The notes under the pieces: model-generated
The model's input: the letters and a program-made list of their open reading frames with translations, nothing else
Told to the model about the DNA's origin: nothing
The model's database searches: none
Position numbers and translations under genes: made by a program
Shown here: one piece after another, positions 37,238 to 45,663 of the stretch
Numbering within the stretch: position 1 is the first letter of the stretch
Layout of the letters: every line of letters begins with the position of its first letter
Source: Oleiharenicola lentus
GTDB taxonomy: Bacteria; Verrucomicrobiota; Verrucomicrobiia; Opitutales; Opitutaceae
Length of the DNA: 64,000 nt
Direction: 5' to 3'
Assembly: GCF_004118375.1 (NCBI RefSeq)
Contig: NZ_SDHX01000002.1
Location: forward strand, 795,001 to 859,000

Positions 37238-37287
37238 TCACTCCAGCCTTGTCGCTCCCCATGGCGACCGCAACGCTGCGCTGTCCC

Positions 37288-38034
37288 ATGCCCGCCCCCC
37301 TGATCAGCGTCATCATCGTATGCCGGAATCCGGGGCCGGCCCTGCGCACGGCCCTCGGCAGCGTGTGGCAGCAGGAAGCCGGTGACCACGAGGTCGTGGT
37401 CGTGGACGGCGCCTCGACCGACGGGACCCGCGAGTGGCTGGCGGAACAATCCGCCCGACTCGGCGCCTGGGTCAGCGAGCCCGACGGCGGCGTTTACGAC
37501 GCCATGAACAAGGCGTTCCGCCTCGCGCAAGGCGAGTGGGTATTGTTTCTCGGGGCCGACGACCGGCTGGCCGACCGCGGCGTGCTGACCGCCGTGAAGC
37601 CCGATCTGAAAAACCCGACCGCCGGCGTGGTCGTGGGTGAAGCAGCCTACGATGACGGGCGCGTCTATCGCTCCGGCGCCACGGGCTCGGCGGTGCAACG
37701 CAACTTCGTGCATCACCAGGCGGCGTTCTACCGGCGCACCCTTTTCGAGAAACACGGCGGTTTTGACGCCACGCTCCCCACGCGTGCCGACTACGATTTC
37801 AACCTGCGCCTGATGCAGGCCGGCACCGTCTTCCAAAGCGTCCGCGCGCGCATCGCCGTCTGCGGCAGCGGCGGCCTGAGCGACAGCGGCCGCTGGAGCG
37901 GCTACCGCGAGGAAATCACGGTGCGGCACCGCCATTTTCCCGCCTGGCGCTGCTGGCTCTGGGATGCCGGTTCCGGCGTGCGCTATCTGCGCAAGAAAAT
38001 CGTCCGCAGCTTCGCCAGCACCCGGCCCGAGTAA
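37288..38034 (+). CDS. Family 2 glycosyltransferase (WcaE-like)
   Basis: 248 aa from the ATG at 37288 (MPAPLISVIIVCRNPG); an ATG at 37261 would add nine residues. GT-A features are VVVVDGASTDGTREWL, WVSEPDGGVYDAMNKAFRLAQGEWVLFLGADD and HHQAAFYRRTLFEKHGGFD. This matches GT2 enzymes such as WcaE/WfgS used in colanic acid and O-antigen synthesis. The last 52 nt overlap, in antiparallel, the 3' end of the next gene; both C-termini look genuine. Confidence 0.9.
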   Translation: MPAPLISVIIVCRNPGPALRTALGSVWQQEAGDHEVVVVDGASTDGTREWLAEQSARLGAWVSEPDGGVYDAMNKAFRLAQGEWVLFLGADDRLADRGVLTAVKPDLKNPTAGVVVGEAAYDDGRVYRSGATGSAVQRNFVHHQAAFYRRTLFEKHGGFDATLPTRADYDFNLRLMQAGTVFQSVRARIAVCGSGGLSDSGRWSGYREEITVRHRHFPAWRCWLWDAGSGVRYLRKKIVRSFASTRPE

Positions 38035-39044
38035 CGGCCCAGACCGAGCCGGCCCGAAACGAAGCGGTCGCCCAGCCGCAGCCAGTCGCTGCCGAACAGC
38101 AAACGCAGCGGCAAGGAGCGCCAGAAGTCCCGGTCGTAGCGCGCCGCCCGCACGGGTTGACGCCACGCCGGCTCCGCCTGCCGGATCTCCGCCCGCGCCG
38201 CGACCAAGGCCCGCCAATAGGACCCATACACGGCCTGTCGCAGCGCCCAGGGCATGACACCGTAGTCGAGTTGTCCTGACTGCCACCACCAGTCGCCCGT
38301 GATCGCGCGGAAGCGCGCGAAGTGAAACAGCACGAGCGGACGACCGTCCACCGCAACGCTTCCCGGCCCGACGGCGCAAGGCTGGGCCGTCCAGTTCCAC
38401 GGAGCCAGATTCACGCCCGGATCGTCCAGCACCAGCACGGCCGCGCCGAATTTTTCGGGCCAGGCATCGAGATACTTTTGGTCGGCGTATTTCCCGTCCT
38501 CCAGCCGGTCATGGCACCAGGCCAGACATTGCGTCCGCCAGTCGTCGAGACAGGCCCGTCCGGAGTCGTCGTTGCGAAACGACAGCAGGCCCACGTTGTA
38601 GCGGCCGTGCTTTTCGTAGTGCCGAAGCCACTCGGGAAAGCGGTGGCCGGTGACCAGGATGCTCGCCCCGGCGGCGTCCATCGCGGTGAACACGCCCTCG
38701 GGGTTGGCGAAGAAGAGCATGTCCGCGTCGAGGTAGGTCACGCGCCCGAGGTCCGGCCGCTTGCGGAGCAGGTAACGCGGCCAGGAGGGCGAGAGTGTGA
38801 AATAGTATTCGGCGCGCGTGCGGGTGGATTTCACGCGTGCGAGTTCCGGATCGGCGGACTCGAGTTCGGCGAGTGTCACCACCTTCAGGAAGCTGCCGCC
38901 CAACCCACCCAGCACCCGCGCCGTCGTTTCATCCAGAGCCAGCACCCAGAGGACCGAGTCCGGATCATGCTTCGCCAGTGAGCGCCACAACGCGAGCCCC
39001 TGCGGAAGAAAACCGCCGTCGAAGTAGGTGCAGTAGTGGTTCAT
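37983..39044 (-). CDS. GT-A-fold glycosyltransferase-like protein (DXD)
   Basis: 353 aa from the ATG at 39044. The N-terminus MNHYCTYFDGGFLPQGLALW and the DXD motif in GRVTYLDADMLFFANPEGVF resemble GT8/nucleotide-diphospho-sugar transferase-like proteins found in LPS loci. PWNWTAQPCAV and VLFHFARFRAI follow. The exact family is uncertain. The start overlaps the stop of the FkbM-like gene by 4 nt (ATGA), so it is the last gene of a coupled trio with 39041-39997 and 39994-41691. The 3' end overlaps the convergent GT2 gene by 52 nt. Confidence 0.78.
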   Translation of the reverse strand: MNHYCTYFDGGFLPQGLALWRSLAKHDPDSVLWVLALDETTARVLGGLGGSFLKVVTLAELESADPELARVKSTRTRAEYYFTLSPSWPRYLLRKRPDLGRVTYLDADMLFFANPEGVFTAMDAAGASILVTGHRFPEWLRHYEKHGRYNVGLLSFRNDDSGRACLDDWRTQCLAWCHDRLEDGKYADQKYLDAWPEKFGAAVLVLDDPGVNLAPWNWTAQPCAVGPGSVAVDGRPLVLFHFARFRAITGDWWWQSGQLDYGVMPWALRQAVYGSYWRALVAARAEIRQAEPAWRQPVRAARYDRDFWRSLPLRLLFGSDWLRLGDRFVSGRLGLGRYSGRVLAKLRTIFLRR

Positions 39045-39997
39045 GACCGGCCGGTCAGCCGCCGCCACAACCACCCGGGCAACCCGAGCAGCATGGACCG
39101 GCGCAGGTGGCGCACGCTGGCCCTTGCCATCTCCGGGAAAAGGTCGCCGCCGAACCGCGCACCACCCTGTTCCGCCAGATCGAGCGCGGCACCGTGCTGC
39201 CCCAGGAGCGTGGCGAACACCCAGCCCAGGAGCCAGGCGCGCCGGTCAAGCGAGTCGGCAAGCCGGGAGAAATCCCGCAAATACCGGAGATTGCCCCATG
39301 CAGAAGCGGTCGGCGCCAGCCGGCGCACCCAGGGCAGCCAGCGGGGCCCGAGGTGCCGGGCGAACAAGTCGCGCCGACCGCGGACCGTGCCGACCACGTC
39401 CAGCCGCGCCAGCCAGAAGGGTTCCCGTTCCATCGCCGCCAGCACTTCGGCCAGCTTGTCCTCGCCCTCGTAGGCATCGATGAGTCCCGGTTCAAAATCC
39501 ACCGCCAGCAGGCGTTGCCGCCACGCCGGCGGCAGGCTGAGAAAGATGCCCAGATCCAGGCCCTGCGTGTCGCACTTCAGCCAGTCCACCCGGTCGATCC
39601 CGTTGGCCGCGAGGGCGGCCGGCAGGGTGACCGCCGGCACCGCCACGACTTTCTCCACCGTGAAGAAATCGGCGAACACCCAGTCCTGCAGACGGTCGGC
39701 CCGCGGCGTGAGCAGGCTGGAGCAATGTGGTGACTGGGTAAGGTTGAAGTTTTTGCGGCCGCCTTCCTCCACGGTCGGCGCCACCAGCCCCTCGCAGTAG
39801 ATCCAGCGGCCGAAGGCCCCGTGGGCCCGCCCCAAGCGCTCGGTGTCACGCGCGTCGGGCTCAAAACCCACGCCGATGGAGTGGCGCGCGATGCTGCGCC
39901 ACACCGGTGCCACGCCGCCCGCCGCCCCGATATCGACCAGCACCGGCGGCGTGGCCCGCAGCTCGGGTTCCTGTAAAATCCGGTCCACCAGACTCAC
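39041..39997 (-). CDS. FkbM-like SAM-dependent methyltransferase
   Basis: 318 aa from a GTG at 39997. Motif I is PPVLVDIGAAGGVAPVWRSI; the FkbM-type signature is VDWLKCDTQGLDLGIFLSL, where D and the following acid/Gln bind the methylated hydroxyl. FkbM members O-methylate sugars or polyketides, and a sugar methyltransferase fits this locus. The start overlaps the stop of the upstream GT/methyltransferase fusion gene by 4 nt (GTGA) and the stop overlaps the downstream GT start by 4 nt, so tight translational coupling is likely. Confidence 0.85.
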   Translation of the reverse strand: MSLVDRILQEPELRATPPVLVDIGAAGGVAPVWRSIARHSIGVGFEPDARDTERLGRAHGAFGRWIYCEGLVAPTVEEGGRKNFNLTQSPHCSSLLTPRADRLQDWVFADFFTVEKVVAVPAVTLPAALAANGIDRVDWLKCDTQGLDLGIFLSLPPAWRQRLLAVDFEPGLIDAYEGEDKLAEVLAAMEREPFWLARLDVVGTVRGRRDLFARHLGPRWLPWVRRLAPTASAWGNLRYLRDFSRLADSLDRRAWLLGWVFATLLGQHGAALDLAEQGGARFGGDLFPEMARASVRHLRRSMLLGLPGWLWRRLTGRS

Positions 39998-41691
39998 GCG
40001 TCCGCCCTCCGTTTCAACAGCATGCCCGTTGATTGCAGCATGCCCCAGCCAACGGGCCAGCGCGCTTCGGCGTCAAACTCCTTCACGATTTCGTAGTGCG
40101 CAGCCACCCGGCGCCGGAAGTCCGCGCGGTTGAAAAACCACACGGGATAACTGGCCGCATAGATGGAGGGCGGCACATGCTGGACACACAAGCGGTCGGG
40201 ACCGTGGTCGTGGAGCGGCAGGTTGTTGAGCAGCAGGCAGGGTATGCCGAGGCGGCTCCACTGCGCGAGGCAGCGAAACGGTTCATCCAGATACTGGAGG
40301 GCGCAGGAGCACAGCAGCACATCATGCGGCCCCGCGGCCTGCGCGGACGACACGTCGTGATAAAAGCCCAGCGGGGTGTCGGCGAGGTGTCGTCGGCCCG
40401 CCTCCACGTAGTCCGGCTGCTCGACCACATCCCAGCGCAGGTTTTCTCCCGACGGTAATTGGAACCGGTGCCGCCAGTAAGTGGAACCGAGCGAGCCGCC
40501 AAAATCCAGCACCCGCAGCCTGCCAGCGGAATTGGCGGCGATTGACTGCAAAATCCCAAGTAACGCCACGTCGGGCTCCGGCTGCGCAAACAGCACGCTG
40601 TCCCGCTCGAAAGCTGCACGCCCGGCCTTAACCTCCAGCGTGGCGGCGAGCACCTTCCGGAGAATGGCCCGATCGTCATATCCTCCGGAAACTGCGCGAG
40701 CCTCGACCCAAGTGCGGTAGTCGCCGCGAAACCAGCGCCAGCCGAAGATCGCCCGGAGGGAAGTTCGCAACGACAAGGGTGTGACGGTCCTGAACAGTCG
40801 GCGCAGACCGCCCTGTGCCCGGCGGCCCAACCGGGTGACCAAGCCGGTCGGTGGATAAGCGGCCCGCCACAAGGCCTGGCAACCCGGATGCACCTCCGGC
40901 GACGGCCAGACATCAGGCTGTCGCGGAGCCTTGCGCAAAGGCGGATTCTGCCATTCCTCCGCACCACCGGCATTCGTCGCACCCGCGTCGAAACCAATGT
41001 GCTCAACCATCGACCAAGGCGGTCGCAGACAAAGCCCACCCGACTGGAGATGGTGATACAGCCAGCGAACCGCCCAGACATTTCGCCGTTTTTCGCGGGC
41101 CGCCTGCATTGGGAGATCCGCCCCGTGCGCATCCGCAGCCACGCCCCTTCGCGCGGCCGAACGCATTTTATCCATGGCGCTTTCCTGATTCATACCCGTC
41201 CACGAACGGCTCCACGCCCCCCACACCCAGCAATCGGCGCGGGCATCGAAGTAGGGCCAGTCGCCCACATCCGCCGGCGTCACCCGCGGATGGGTCCAAG
41301 CCGACACGCTCATCACCCGCGGATCCGTCGCGTAGTGCCGGAGAGCGGCACGCATCCAATCATAGGTGCCCGGGACGCAAATCAGGTCATCCTCCCACAC
41401 GACGAAGGCCTCATGCTTGGCCGCCACCTCATCGACCCCGGCCAGCACATTGCGCCCCAGGCCGAGATTCTCCGGGCGCTCGGTCAACCGGAGGTCGCAC
41501 CAGGCAACATCGCGCAACAGGGCGCGCACCTCGGCCACCTTCGCGGCATCCTCCGGCCCTTTGGCCCCGTCGGAAAAGGCGTAGATCAGCGGAACCGCAT
41601 TTTCGCGCAAACATGCCAGCACCCGCGCCAGATGGGCGGGGCGGGCATAGGCAAAGAGCACCACCGGAATAAGTGCCGGTCCCTGGCTCAT
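39994..41691 (-). CDS. Fusion of a GT-A glycosyltransferase and a LIC12133-family methyltransferase
   Basis: 565 aa. The N-terminal ~290 residues look like a GNT-I/GT2-like transferase: IPVVLFAYARPAHLARVLACL, TERPENLGLGRNV, and the metal-binding VVWEDDLICVPG. The C-terminal ~260 residues fit the putative methyltransferase family TIGR04325 (LIC12133): GDYRTWVEARAVSGGYDD, AFERDSVLF, LRVLDFGGSLGSTYW (SAM motif I) and LLCSCALQYLDEP. One protein would then add a sugar and methylate it, or methylate a neighbouring residue. The stop overlaps the FkbM-like start; the gene is divergent from another methyltransferase. Confidence 0.82.
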   Translation of the reverse strand: MSQGPALIPVVLFAYARPAHLARVLACLRENAVPLIYAFSDGAKGPEDAAKVAEVRALLRDVAWCDLRLTERPENLGLGRNVLAGVDEVAAKHEAFVVWEDDLICVPGTYDWMRAALRHYATDPRVMSVSAWTHPRVTPADVGDWPYFDARADCWVWGAWSRSWTGMNQESAMDKMRSAARRGVAADAHGADLPMQAAREKRRNVWAVRWLYHHLQSGGLCLRPPWSMVEHIGFDAGATNAGGAEEWQNPPLRKAPRQPDVWPSPEVHPGCQALWRAAYPPTGLVTRLGRRAQGGLRRLFRTVTPLSLRTSLRAIFGWRWFRGDYRTWVEARAVSGGYDDRAILRKVLAATLEVKAGRAAFERDSVLFAQPEPDVALLGILQSIAANSAGRLRVLDFGGSLGSTYWRHRFQLPSGENLRWDVVEQPDYVEAGRRHLADTPLGFYHDVSSAQAAGPHDVLLCSCALQYLDEPFRCLAQWSRLGIPCLLLNNLPLHDHGPDRLCVQHVPPSIYAASYPVWFFNRADFRRRVAAHYEIVKEFDAEARWPVGWGMLQSTGMLLKRRADA

Positions 41692-41711
41692 GCTCCGGCG
41701 GGCGAGCGCGC

Positions 41712-42428
41712 GTGCTCGCTTGCCATGCCATCCGCGTTCTGTTGCATGACGGCATCAAAAGCATCCCCCTGCCATTGGGAAGTCTGTTTGCATCCTTGCG
41801 CCGCATCCTGCTCCGTCCCGGGACTCTGCTCCAAACCCGGCGGGACATCCGGCGTTTGCAGCAGGAAGTCACGGCCGGGCGGCCCCTGCGCATCGTGGTC
41901 GGGAGCGCCGGCATCACGCCCGAGGGCTGGATCCAGACCGACATCGAATTCCTCGACCTGCTCAAGCCGTCCGACTGGGAACGATTCTTCCGGCCTAACT
42001 CGATCGATGCGATTCTCGCCGAGCATGTGTGGGAACACCTGACGCCGGATAACGGCGCCCGGGCCGCCGCCGTCTGCTTCACCTACCTGAAGCCGGGAGG
42101 CTACCTGCGGCTGGCCGTCCCGGATGGCTTCAATCCCGATCCCGCCTACTTGAACTGGGTGCGCCCCGGCGGCAACGGCCCGGGGGCCGATGATCACAAG
42201 GTGCTCTACGACCACGAAAGCCTGGTCGCCCTGCTCACGGCCGCGGGGTTCGCGGTGGAGTTGCTGGAGCACTTTGACCGGACGGGGAAGTTTCATCACC
42301 GCGACTGGGCCCCCGCCGACGGGATGATCCACCGTTCCCGCCGCTTCGATGAGCGCAACCAGGGCGGCCGCCTCGCCTACACGTCACTCATGGTGGACGC
42401 CCGGAAACCCGCAGCCCGCACCGCCTAG
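41712..42428 (+). CDS. Class I SAM-dependent methyltransferase
   Basis: 238 aa from a GTG at 41712; the start is uncertain, because a GTG at 41673 would overlap the divergent gene and later TTG codons are possible. Methyltransferase features are RIVVGSAGITPEGWIQTDIEFLDLL, FFRPNSIDAILAEHVWEHLTP and YLKPGGYLRLAVPDGF, as in small type-11 methyltransferases of polysaccharide loci. It ends in a TAG whose bases form a CTAG with the convergent flippase stop. Confidence 0.78.
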   Translation: MLACHAIRVLLHDGIKSIPLPLGSLFASLRRILLRPGTLLQTRRDIRRLQQEVTAGRPLRIVVGSAGITPEGWIQTDIEFLDLLKPSDWERFFRPNSIDAILAEHVWEHLTPDNGARAAAVCFTYLKPGGYLRLAVPDGFNPDPAYLNWVRPGGNGPGADDHKVLYDHESLVALLTAAGFAVELLEHFDRTGKFHHRDWAPADGMIHRSRRFDERNQGGRLAYTSLMVDARKPAARTA

Positions 42429-43750
42429 CGACGACGCAAATAGGACCAGGCCCGCAGGGGGATGAGCAAAGCCAGGGTCTGGGCCCGGGCGGCCACCCGC
42501 ACGGCGGGGTGGCAATACGAGGCCAGCCATCCGGCCAGCGCGTAGGAAACCACGGTCGCATAAGCCGCCCCGAGCCCGCCCCAGCGCGGAATGAACAGGC
42601 AGTTGAGCAGCACATTGGCGACCGCCCCGCTCAGGGTGGCGGCGAGATAGAACTTCTGCAGACCCTCGTTGACCAGCCATTGCCCGCGCGCGACGCCCAG
42701 GAAGACAAACACACTGGCCCAGATGTGAACCGACAGAATGGGTGCGGCATCCGCGAACTTTTCGCCATAGGCAAGACGGACGATCCACGGCGCCGCCAGC
42801 GCAATGGGCACGGAGAGCAGATAAGCCACCCCCGCGCTGAGATCATAGTATTGCTGCTGCCGGGCCGCGTAAACCGCCGGGGCCTGCTCGCGGGCGCGCA
42901 GGAGGGCGGGCAGCACGCTGGCGGCAAGGGCCGTAGGCAGGAAATAGCAGAGTTCGCTCAGCTTCACCGCCGCAGCATAGACGCCCACCGCCTGCGCGTC
43001 GGCCAGATACCGCAGCATGACCTCGTCAATGCGCAGATAAATGATTACGGCGAGATTGGCGAACATCAGCGGCCAGGCCTCGGTGAGCAGCCACCGCGTG
43101 GTCGCCCCGTCGGCCGGGCGGAGCGGCCAGCGCAGGCCCAGTCCGCGGGCCGCCCAGTAGTACCCGGCCGTGCAGAGCACCAGTTCACCGATAATGACCC
43201 AGGCAAACGCCGGGACCGAGGCCCCGGAGGAAACCAGCCACAGCCGCAGGCACGCCGACACGGACAATGCGCCCAGTTGGACGATGGTGCCGCGTTTCGC
43301 CTGGAGCTGCACTTGCAGCCAAAGCTCGTTCAGGTAGGCCGCCGGCTGAAACAAGATGAGCCCGACGATGAGCAGCAAACGGCGCTCCACGCTGCTCCCG
43401 CCGAATCCGAGCGCGACCAAACCCACCAACCCGGCATAGGCCAGCGTCCCCGCACCCAACCGCAGCAGGAGAGCGGTGCAGAGGAGGGCAGGCGTGCGGT
43501 CGGGTGTCTTGAGCAGCTCGCGCCGCAGGACGGAATCCAACCCGAGCTCCGGCAGGAATCCCAACAGCGTGACCATCGCGATGGCATAGGTCAGGGAACC
43601 AAGTTCGGCCGGACCGAGGTAACGCGCCACGACCAAGCCCACCAGCACGCCGAGCACCAGGCGCCCGATGCGCTCGACCACCAGCCAGCCGAAATTCCGC
43701 ACCGCTTTTTGCGCGAGCGGTTTCGCCAGCAGGGCCCGGACTGATTGCAT
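42425..43750 (-). CDS. Polysaccharide flippase (Wzx/MOP superfamily)
   Basis: 441 aa from the ATG at 43750 ([19 protein letters not shown]). About twelve hydrophobic helices; the N-terminal helix pair [32 protein letters not shown] is the hallmark of Wzx/RfbX-type exporters. It would flip undecaprenyl-PP-linked oligosaccharide across the inner membrane, before the O-antigen ligase-like step. The gene is divergent from a GT2 gene and convergent with a methyltransferase, sharing the CTAG stop overlap. Confidence 0.93.
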   Translation of the reverse strand: MQSVRALLAKPLAQKAVRNFGWLVVERIGRLVLGVLVGLVVARYLGPAELGSLTYAIAMVTLLGFLPELGLDSVLRRELLKTPDRTPALLCTALLLRLGAGTLAYAGLVGLVALGFGGSSVERRLLLIVGLILFQPAAYLNELWLQVQLQAKRGTIVQLGALSVSACLRLWLVSSGASVPAFAWVIIGELVLCTAGYYWAARGLGLRWPLRPADGATTRWLLTEAWPLMFANLAVIIYLRIDEVMLRYLADAQAVGVYAAAVKLSELCYFLPTALAASVLPALLRAREQAPAVYAARQQQYYDLSAGVAYLLSVPIALAAPWIVRLAYGEKFADAAPILSVHIWASVFVFLGVARGQWLVNEGLQKFYLAATLSGAVANVLLNCLFIPRWGGLGAAYATVVSYALAGWLASYCHPAVRVAARAQTLALLIPLRAWSYLRRR

Positions 43751-43892
43751 GCCGAATGCGATGCCGTGCGCAGGTGGAACAGTCAAGGTTGCCGCCCGCC
43801 ACCGGCCGCTGCAAGGCGCCCGCCAGTTCCGGGGCAAACCCGCGCAAATGTGCTTTCCCCCCACCCGGGTTGCCCTAGCCTGCCCGCGCTTC

Positions 43893-44585
43893 ATGAAGCT
43901 CTCCGTCGTCATCCCCTGCTACAACGAGCGGAACACCATCCGCAGCATCGTGGAGGCGGTGCGTCATGCGCCGGTGAAGGCGAAGGAAATCATCGTCGTG
44001 GACGACTGCTCGACCGACGGCACGCGCGACATCCTCAAGGCCGAGATCGAGGCGCTCGTGGACCGGGTGATCTACCATTCCGTCAACCAGGGCAAGGGCG
44101 CGGCGCTGCGAACCGGTTTCGCGGCCGCGACGGGCGACGCCGTGATCGTGCAGGATGCCGATCTCGAATACGATCCGCAGGAATACCCGAAGCTGCTCAA
44201 GCCGATCCTCGACGGGAAGGCCGACGTCGTCTTCGGCTCGCGCTTCATGGGCGCCGACGCGCACCGCGTGGTCTATTTCTGGCACATGGTGGGCAACCGC
44301 TTCCTCACCCTCTGCTCGAACATGATGACCAATCTGAACCTCACCGACATGGAAACCTGCTACAAGGTGTTCCGCCGGGAAGTGCTGCAACAGATTCGGA
44401 TCCAGGAGAACCGCTTTGGCTTCGAGCCCGAGATCACCGCCAAGGTCGCGCGCCTTGAGGGCTGCCGGATCTACGAGGTCGGCATCAGCTATTACGGCCG
44501 CACCTACGCCGAGGGCAAAAAGATCGGCTGGCGCGACGGCATCCGCGCGCTCTACGCGATCGTGCGCTACAATTTCGGGGCCTGA
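43893..44585 (+). CDS. Family 2 glycosyltransferase (polyprenyl-phosphate sugar synthase-like)
   Basis: 230 aa. The sequence [21 protein letters not shown], then [40 protein letters not shown] (metal DXD-like) and [12 protein letters not shown] matches the dolichol/polyprenyl-phosphate mannosyltransferase (DPM1-like) branch of GT2. Such enzymes make the lipid-P-sugar donors that GT-C proteins use, so it may feed the many GT-C-like proteins of this region. No membrane anchor. It is followed by an ArnC/GtrB-like GT2. Confidence 0.92.
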   Translation: MKLSVVIPCYNERNTIRSIVEAVRHAPVKAKEIIVVDDCSTDGTRDILKAEIEALVDRVIYHSVNQGKGAALRTGFAAATGDAVIVQDADLEYDPQEYPKLLKPILDGKADVVFGSRFMGADAHRVVYFWHMVGNRFLTLCSNMMTNLNLTDMETCYKVFRREVLQQIRIQENRFGFEPEITAKVARLEGCRIYEVGISYYGRTYAEGKKIGWRDGIRALYAIVRYNFGA

Positions 44586-44718
44586 GCCGGCCCGCGGCCC
44601 GGACAACTGAGCGCGAACAGCGGGGAAGCGACCACGGCTCACCGGCCTTTCCCTCACCGCCCAGACCGGCCCCTCCTTGCATCCCGCCGCCGAATCTGTC
44701 ATCGCTGCGCCTGCTCCC

Positions 44719-45663
44719 ATGACTCCTGCCGCCGTCAGCATTGTGATCCCGGTGTTCAACGAGGAAGCCGTGCTGCCCGAATTGTTTGCCCGGCTCGGCG
44801 CGTGCTTCGCCGCCCAGCCGGCGCTGCGCTGGAGCGCCGTGTTGGTGAACGACGGCAGCCGTGACCGTTCGGCGGAGCTGATCCGCCGGCAGGCGGCGAC
44901 CGACCCGCGCTTCGTGCTGGTCGAGCTTTCCCGCAACTTCGGTTTCCAGGCGGCGATCTCCGCCGGGCTCGCCGAGGCGCTGGCCCGCGGGAGCGACGCC
45001 GCCGTGACGATGGACGCCGACCTGCAGGACCCGCCGGAACTGATCGGCGAGATGGTCACCCGCTGGCAGCAGGGGGCGGAGGTCGTGCTCGCGGTCCGGC
45101 GTTCCCGCCAGGAAACCGGCCTGCGGCGTCTGGGCATGGACCTGTTTCACCGGACCTTCGGCGCGGTGGCCGACCTGCGCATGGACGCCAACACCGGCAC
45201 GTTCAGCCTGCTCGACCGCGCCGCGGCCGAGGCGCTGTGCCGGCTGCCCGAACGCAACCGCTTTTTCCCGGGCCTGCGCTCGTGGGTCGGATTCCCGACC
45301 GCCGAAGTGCTTTACGACCGGCAGGAACGCGCGGCCGGCCAGCCGCAGCAGACCTTCGGCCGCCTGCTGCGCTACGCCCTCGACGGGGTTTTCAGCTTTT
45401 CCTACCTGCCGCTGCGGCTCCTCACCTACGCCGGGTGTTTCATCGCGGTGATGGGTTTCGCCGCGGCGATTTTCTATGCCGTGCGGCGCATCCTGGGCAT
45501 CGAGACCGCGCCCACCGGCTACACCACGCTGGTGACGCTCGTGCTGTTTCTCGGCGGCGTGCAACTGATCGGCATCGGCGTGCTCGGTGAATATCTGGCC
45601 CGGGTTTACGACGAGGTGAAGCAGCGGCCGCCCTACATCGTGCGCAGGCCCCGGCGCGAATGA
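44719..45663 (+). CDS. ArnC/GtrB-like polyprenyl-phosphate glycosyltransferase with two C-terminal TM helices
   Basis: 314 aa from the ATG at 44719; an upstream TTG at 44677 is less likely. The GT2 domain has VSIVIPVFNEEAVLPELFARL, SRNFGFQAAISAGL, VTMDADLQDPPEL and NTGTFSLLDRAAAEAL. Two hydrophobic helices near the C-terminus (LTYAGCFIAVMGFAAAIFYAV and TLVTLVLFLGGVQLIGIGVLG, each shown in part) match GtrB/ArnC. It should make polyprenyl-phosphate-linked sugar on the inner face. The stop overlaps the ATG of the next GT-C-like gene by 4 nt. Confidence 0.94.
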   Translation: MTPAAVSIVIPVFNEEAVLPELFARLGACFAAQPALRWSAVLVNDGSRDRSAELIRRQAATDPRFVLVELSRNFGFQAAISAGLAEALARGSDAAVTMDADLQDPPELIGEMVTRWQQGAEVVLAVRRSRQETGLRRLGMDLFHRTFGAVADLRMDANTGTFSLLDRAAAEALCRLPERNRFFPGLRSWVGFPTAEVLYDRQERAAGQPQQTFGRLLRYALDGVFSFSYLPLRLLTYAGCFIAVMGFAAAIFYAVRRILGIETAPTGYTTLVTLVLFLGGVQLIGIGVLGEYLARVYDEVKQRPPYIVRRPRRE

